Shown here: in pieces, positions 63,212 through 64,000 of the stretch
Layout: each line of letters starts with the position of its first letter
How positions within the stretch are numbered: position 1 is the stretch's first letter
Virus record (IMG/VR): IMGVR_UViG_3300037010_002261
Span: 1-64,000 of that record
From: a virus
Strand: one strand, 5' to 3'
DNA length: 64,000 nucleotides
Program-made: the position numbers and the translations under genes
Notes under the pieces: model-generated
What the model saw: the letters and a program-made list of their open reading frames with translations, nothing else
What the model was told of the DNA's origin: nothing
Databases searched by the model: none

Positions 63212-63892
63212 TTAGGCTAGGTTTTCAAGCTTGTATTTCGTCCTGTACACGAGGGCTTGAACCTCGTCTACCAGGTTGTGAATGAAAGTTTCAGCAGGGC
63301 TAAATGCGTGGTGGCCTGCTGCACACACAGCGGTGAGCGCGTCCATGAACAGCCTGATCTCCTCGTCTACAGTGTCAGCGTGCGAGGTCATGCTCTGCAC
63401 GTCACCCATGACAGGGCCCATGATTCCGTGAACGCCTTGCACAACTTCAGCGATCTCGTCAGCCTTGTCGATCAGCCCTTGGTACAGGTCGCCGAGGGCA
63501 ACATGCTTTGAGAAGGACTTGGTCCGTAGGTGCAGCTGATGCGCACGGTCCCGAGCGCTGAAGAGGATCGAGATGAAGTCACGAGCGGTCGACGCCAACT
63601 CAGCGCCAGCAGGAGTAGGCGGCAGCTCTGGCTCAACTGTAGGCAAAGGCTCTGGGTCAACAGCGGTAGGCGGCAGGATCGCCGAAGCTGACGGGTACTT
63701 ATGTTGATTGTCACAGATGTCATTACCGTTCGGCCGCTTCTCGCGCGCAACACCCGGAGAGCCGCACTGTGGGCAAAAACCGTAGACAGCTGCGAACGGT
63801 TCTGGTTCAGGCAAAGCAGGCGCGTCAAACTGAGTCAAGTCAACGACGGGTTCGCCGTCAGCGAGATGTTGGAGTACGTCTAGGATAGGCAT
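63212..63892 (-). CDS. Zinc-ribbon plus ferritin-like (DUF5856-type) protein
   Basis: 226 aa. N-terminal FCPQCGSPG ... NDICDNQHKY (C-x2-C...C..H), a Pro/Glu-rich linker (residues about 70-95), then a helical bundle with LHLRTKSFSKHVALGDLYQG and DKADEIAEVVQG, the H...H..L..LY..L...D...E pattern of small ferritin-like phage proteins. Role unknown. Ribosome site GAGGAA. Confidence 0.6.
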   Translation of the reverse strand: MPILDVLQHLADGEPVVDLTQFDAPALPEPEPFAAVYGFCPQCGSPGVAREKRPNGNDICDNQHKYPSASAILPPTAVDPEPLPTVEPELPPTPAGAELASTARDFISILFSARDRAHQLHLRTKSFSKHVALGDLYQGLIDKADEIAEVVQGVHGIMGPVMGDVQSMTSHADTVDEEIRLFMDALTAVCAAGHHAFSPAETFIHNLVDEVQALVYRTKYKLENLA

Positions 63893-63913
63893 GGAATGTT
63901 CCTCTAGACTTAC

Positions 63914-64000
63914 TTATAGTAACCATGACGGCAGCTCATCAACGCCATAGAGGAACATGGGAACATTAGCAATGTCAATCCGTCCAAGAAAGTCCAACCC
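63914..64000 (-). CDS. C-terminal fragment of an unknown protein
   Basis: Open to the right edge. Last residues GLDFLGRIDIANVPMFLYGV + DELPSWLL before TAA (63916-63914). Start outside the window. Confidence 0.45.
   Translation of the reverse strand, partial: GLDFLGRIDIANVPMFLYGVDELPSWLL

Noticed and set aside
1-64000. CRISPR arrays, integrase, rRNA
   Set aside because: No regularly spaced repeats, recombinase motifs or rRNA segments were seen on either strand.

Overview
The window is part of a large, lytic, T4-related myovirus genome. The hallmark set is UvsX, a UvsY-like mediator, UvsW, a gp32-type single-strand binding protein, a gp17-type terminase ATPase/nuclease, rIIA/rIIB-like proteins and a GroES-like cochaperonin, with densely packed genes that overlap by ATGA or GTGA. 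G+C is high for a T4 relative, and the sigma70-type promoters are good ones. The host is therefore probably a proteobacterium. A permuted tmRNA and a candidate thymine-hypermodification cluster make a betaproteobacterial host attractive, but the sequence does not prove it. No integrase, CRISPR array or rRNA was seen.

Layout. 0-7.4 kb (+): a HAD hydrolase, two AAA+ ATPases, DHFR and a membrane protein. 7.6-10.9 kb (+): an XPD/DinG-type helicase and small genes including a YqeY-like protein. 10.9-12.8 kb (-): tandem paralogues with a putative capsid-targeting leader, a PAS protein and a holin-like protein. 13-20.1 kb (+): PrkA kinase, a SLOG-fold protein, a YeaH-type VWA protein, a lipoprotein and SpoVR. 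This brings together the three products of the bacterial stress module PrkA-YeaH-YcgB. 20.3-25.7 kb: Nudix, NADAR, rIIA, rIIB. 25.9-31.3 kb: HNH genes and a tRNA cluster. 31.4-40.3 kb: small early genes behind near-identical promoters, a DUF2135-like protein and its partner, another tRNA-Leu, an Fpg/Nei glycosylase and a 2OG-oxygenase-like protein. 40.3-41.1 kb: a permuted tmRNA and a GIY-YIG gene. 42.2-44.5 kb: ADP-ribosyltransferase-like and nucleotidyltransferase-like proteins with leaders. 44.5-64 kb (mostly -): a DNA-modification-like cluster, a 2H phosphoesterase resembling anti-CBASS Acb1, a nuclease-like protein, Nudix, UvsW, a virion transglycosylase-like gene (+), UvsY/GroES/UvsX/gp32, terminase and two secreted proteins.

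The most striking signals are these. (1) A circularly permuted tmRNA with tag ANDSVYAMAA and a G3-U70 acceptor pair. (2) A tRNA complement made only of class II families: Leu with all five anticodons, Ser with all four, and Tyr. It includes Leu tRNAs with shortened variable arms and two odd tRNA-like genes. (3) A paralogous family of probable internal head proteins sharing an N-terminal leader, one fused to a transglycosylase. (4) The phage-borne PrkA/YeaH/SpoVR module. (5) Two promoter vocabularies: TTTACA-N16-18-TACAAT for early genes, and a CTAAATA box, resembling the T4 late promoter, just upstream of many start codons.

Several genes are broken by single-base frame changes or an in-frame TGA (691-929, 11252-11438, 32.4 kb, 32.77 kb, 46.46 kb). 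These may be recoding, decay or sequencing indels, and the sequence alone cannot separate them. All domain calls come from reading motifs by eye, and no database search was run.
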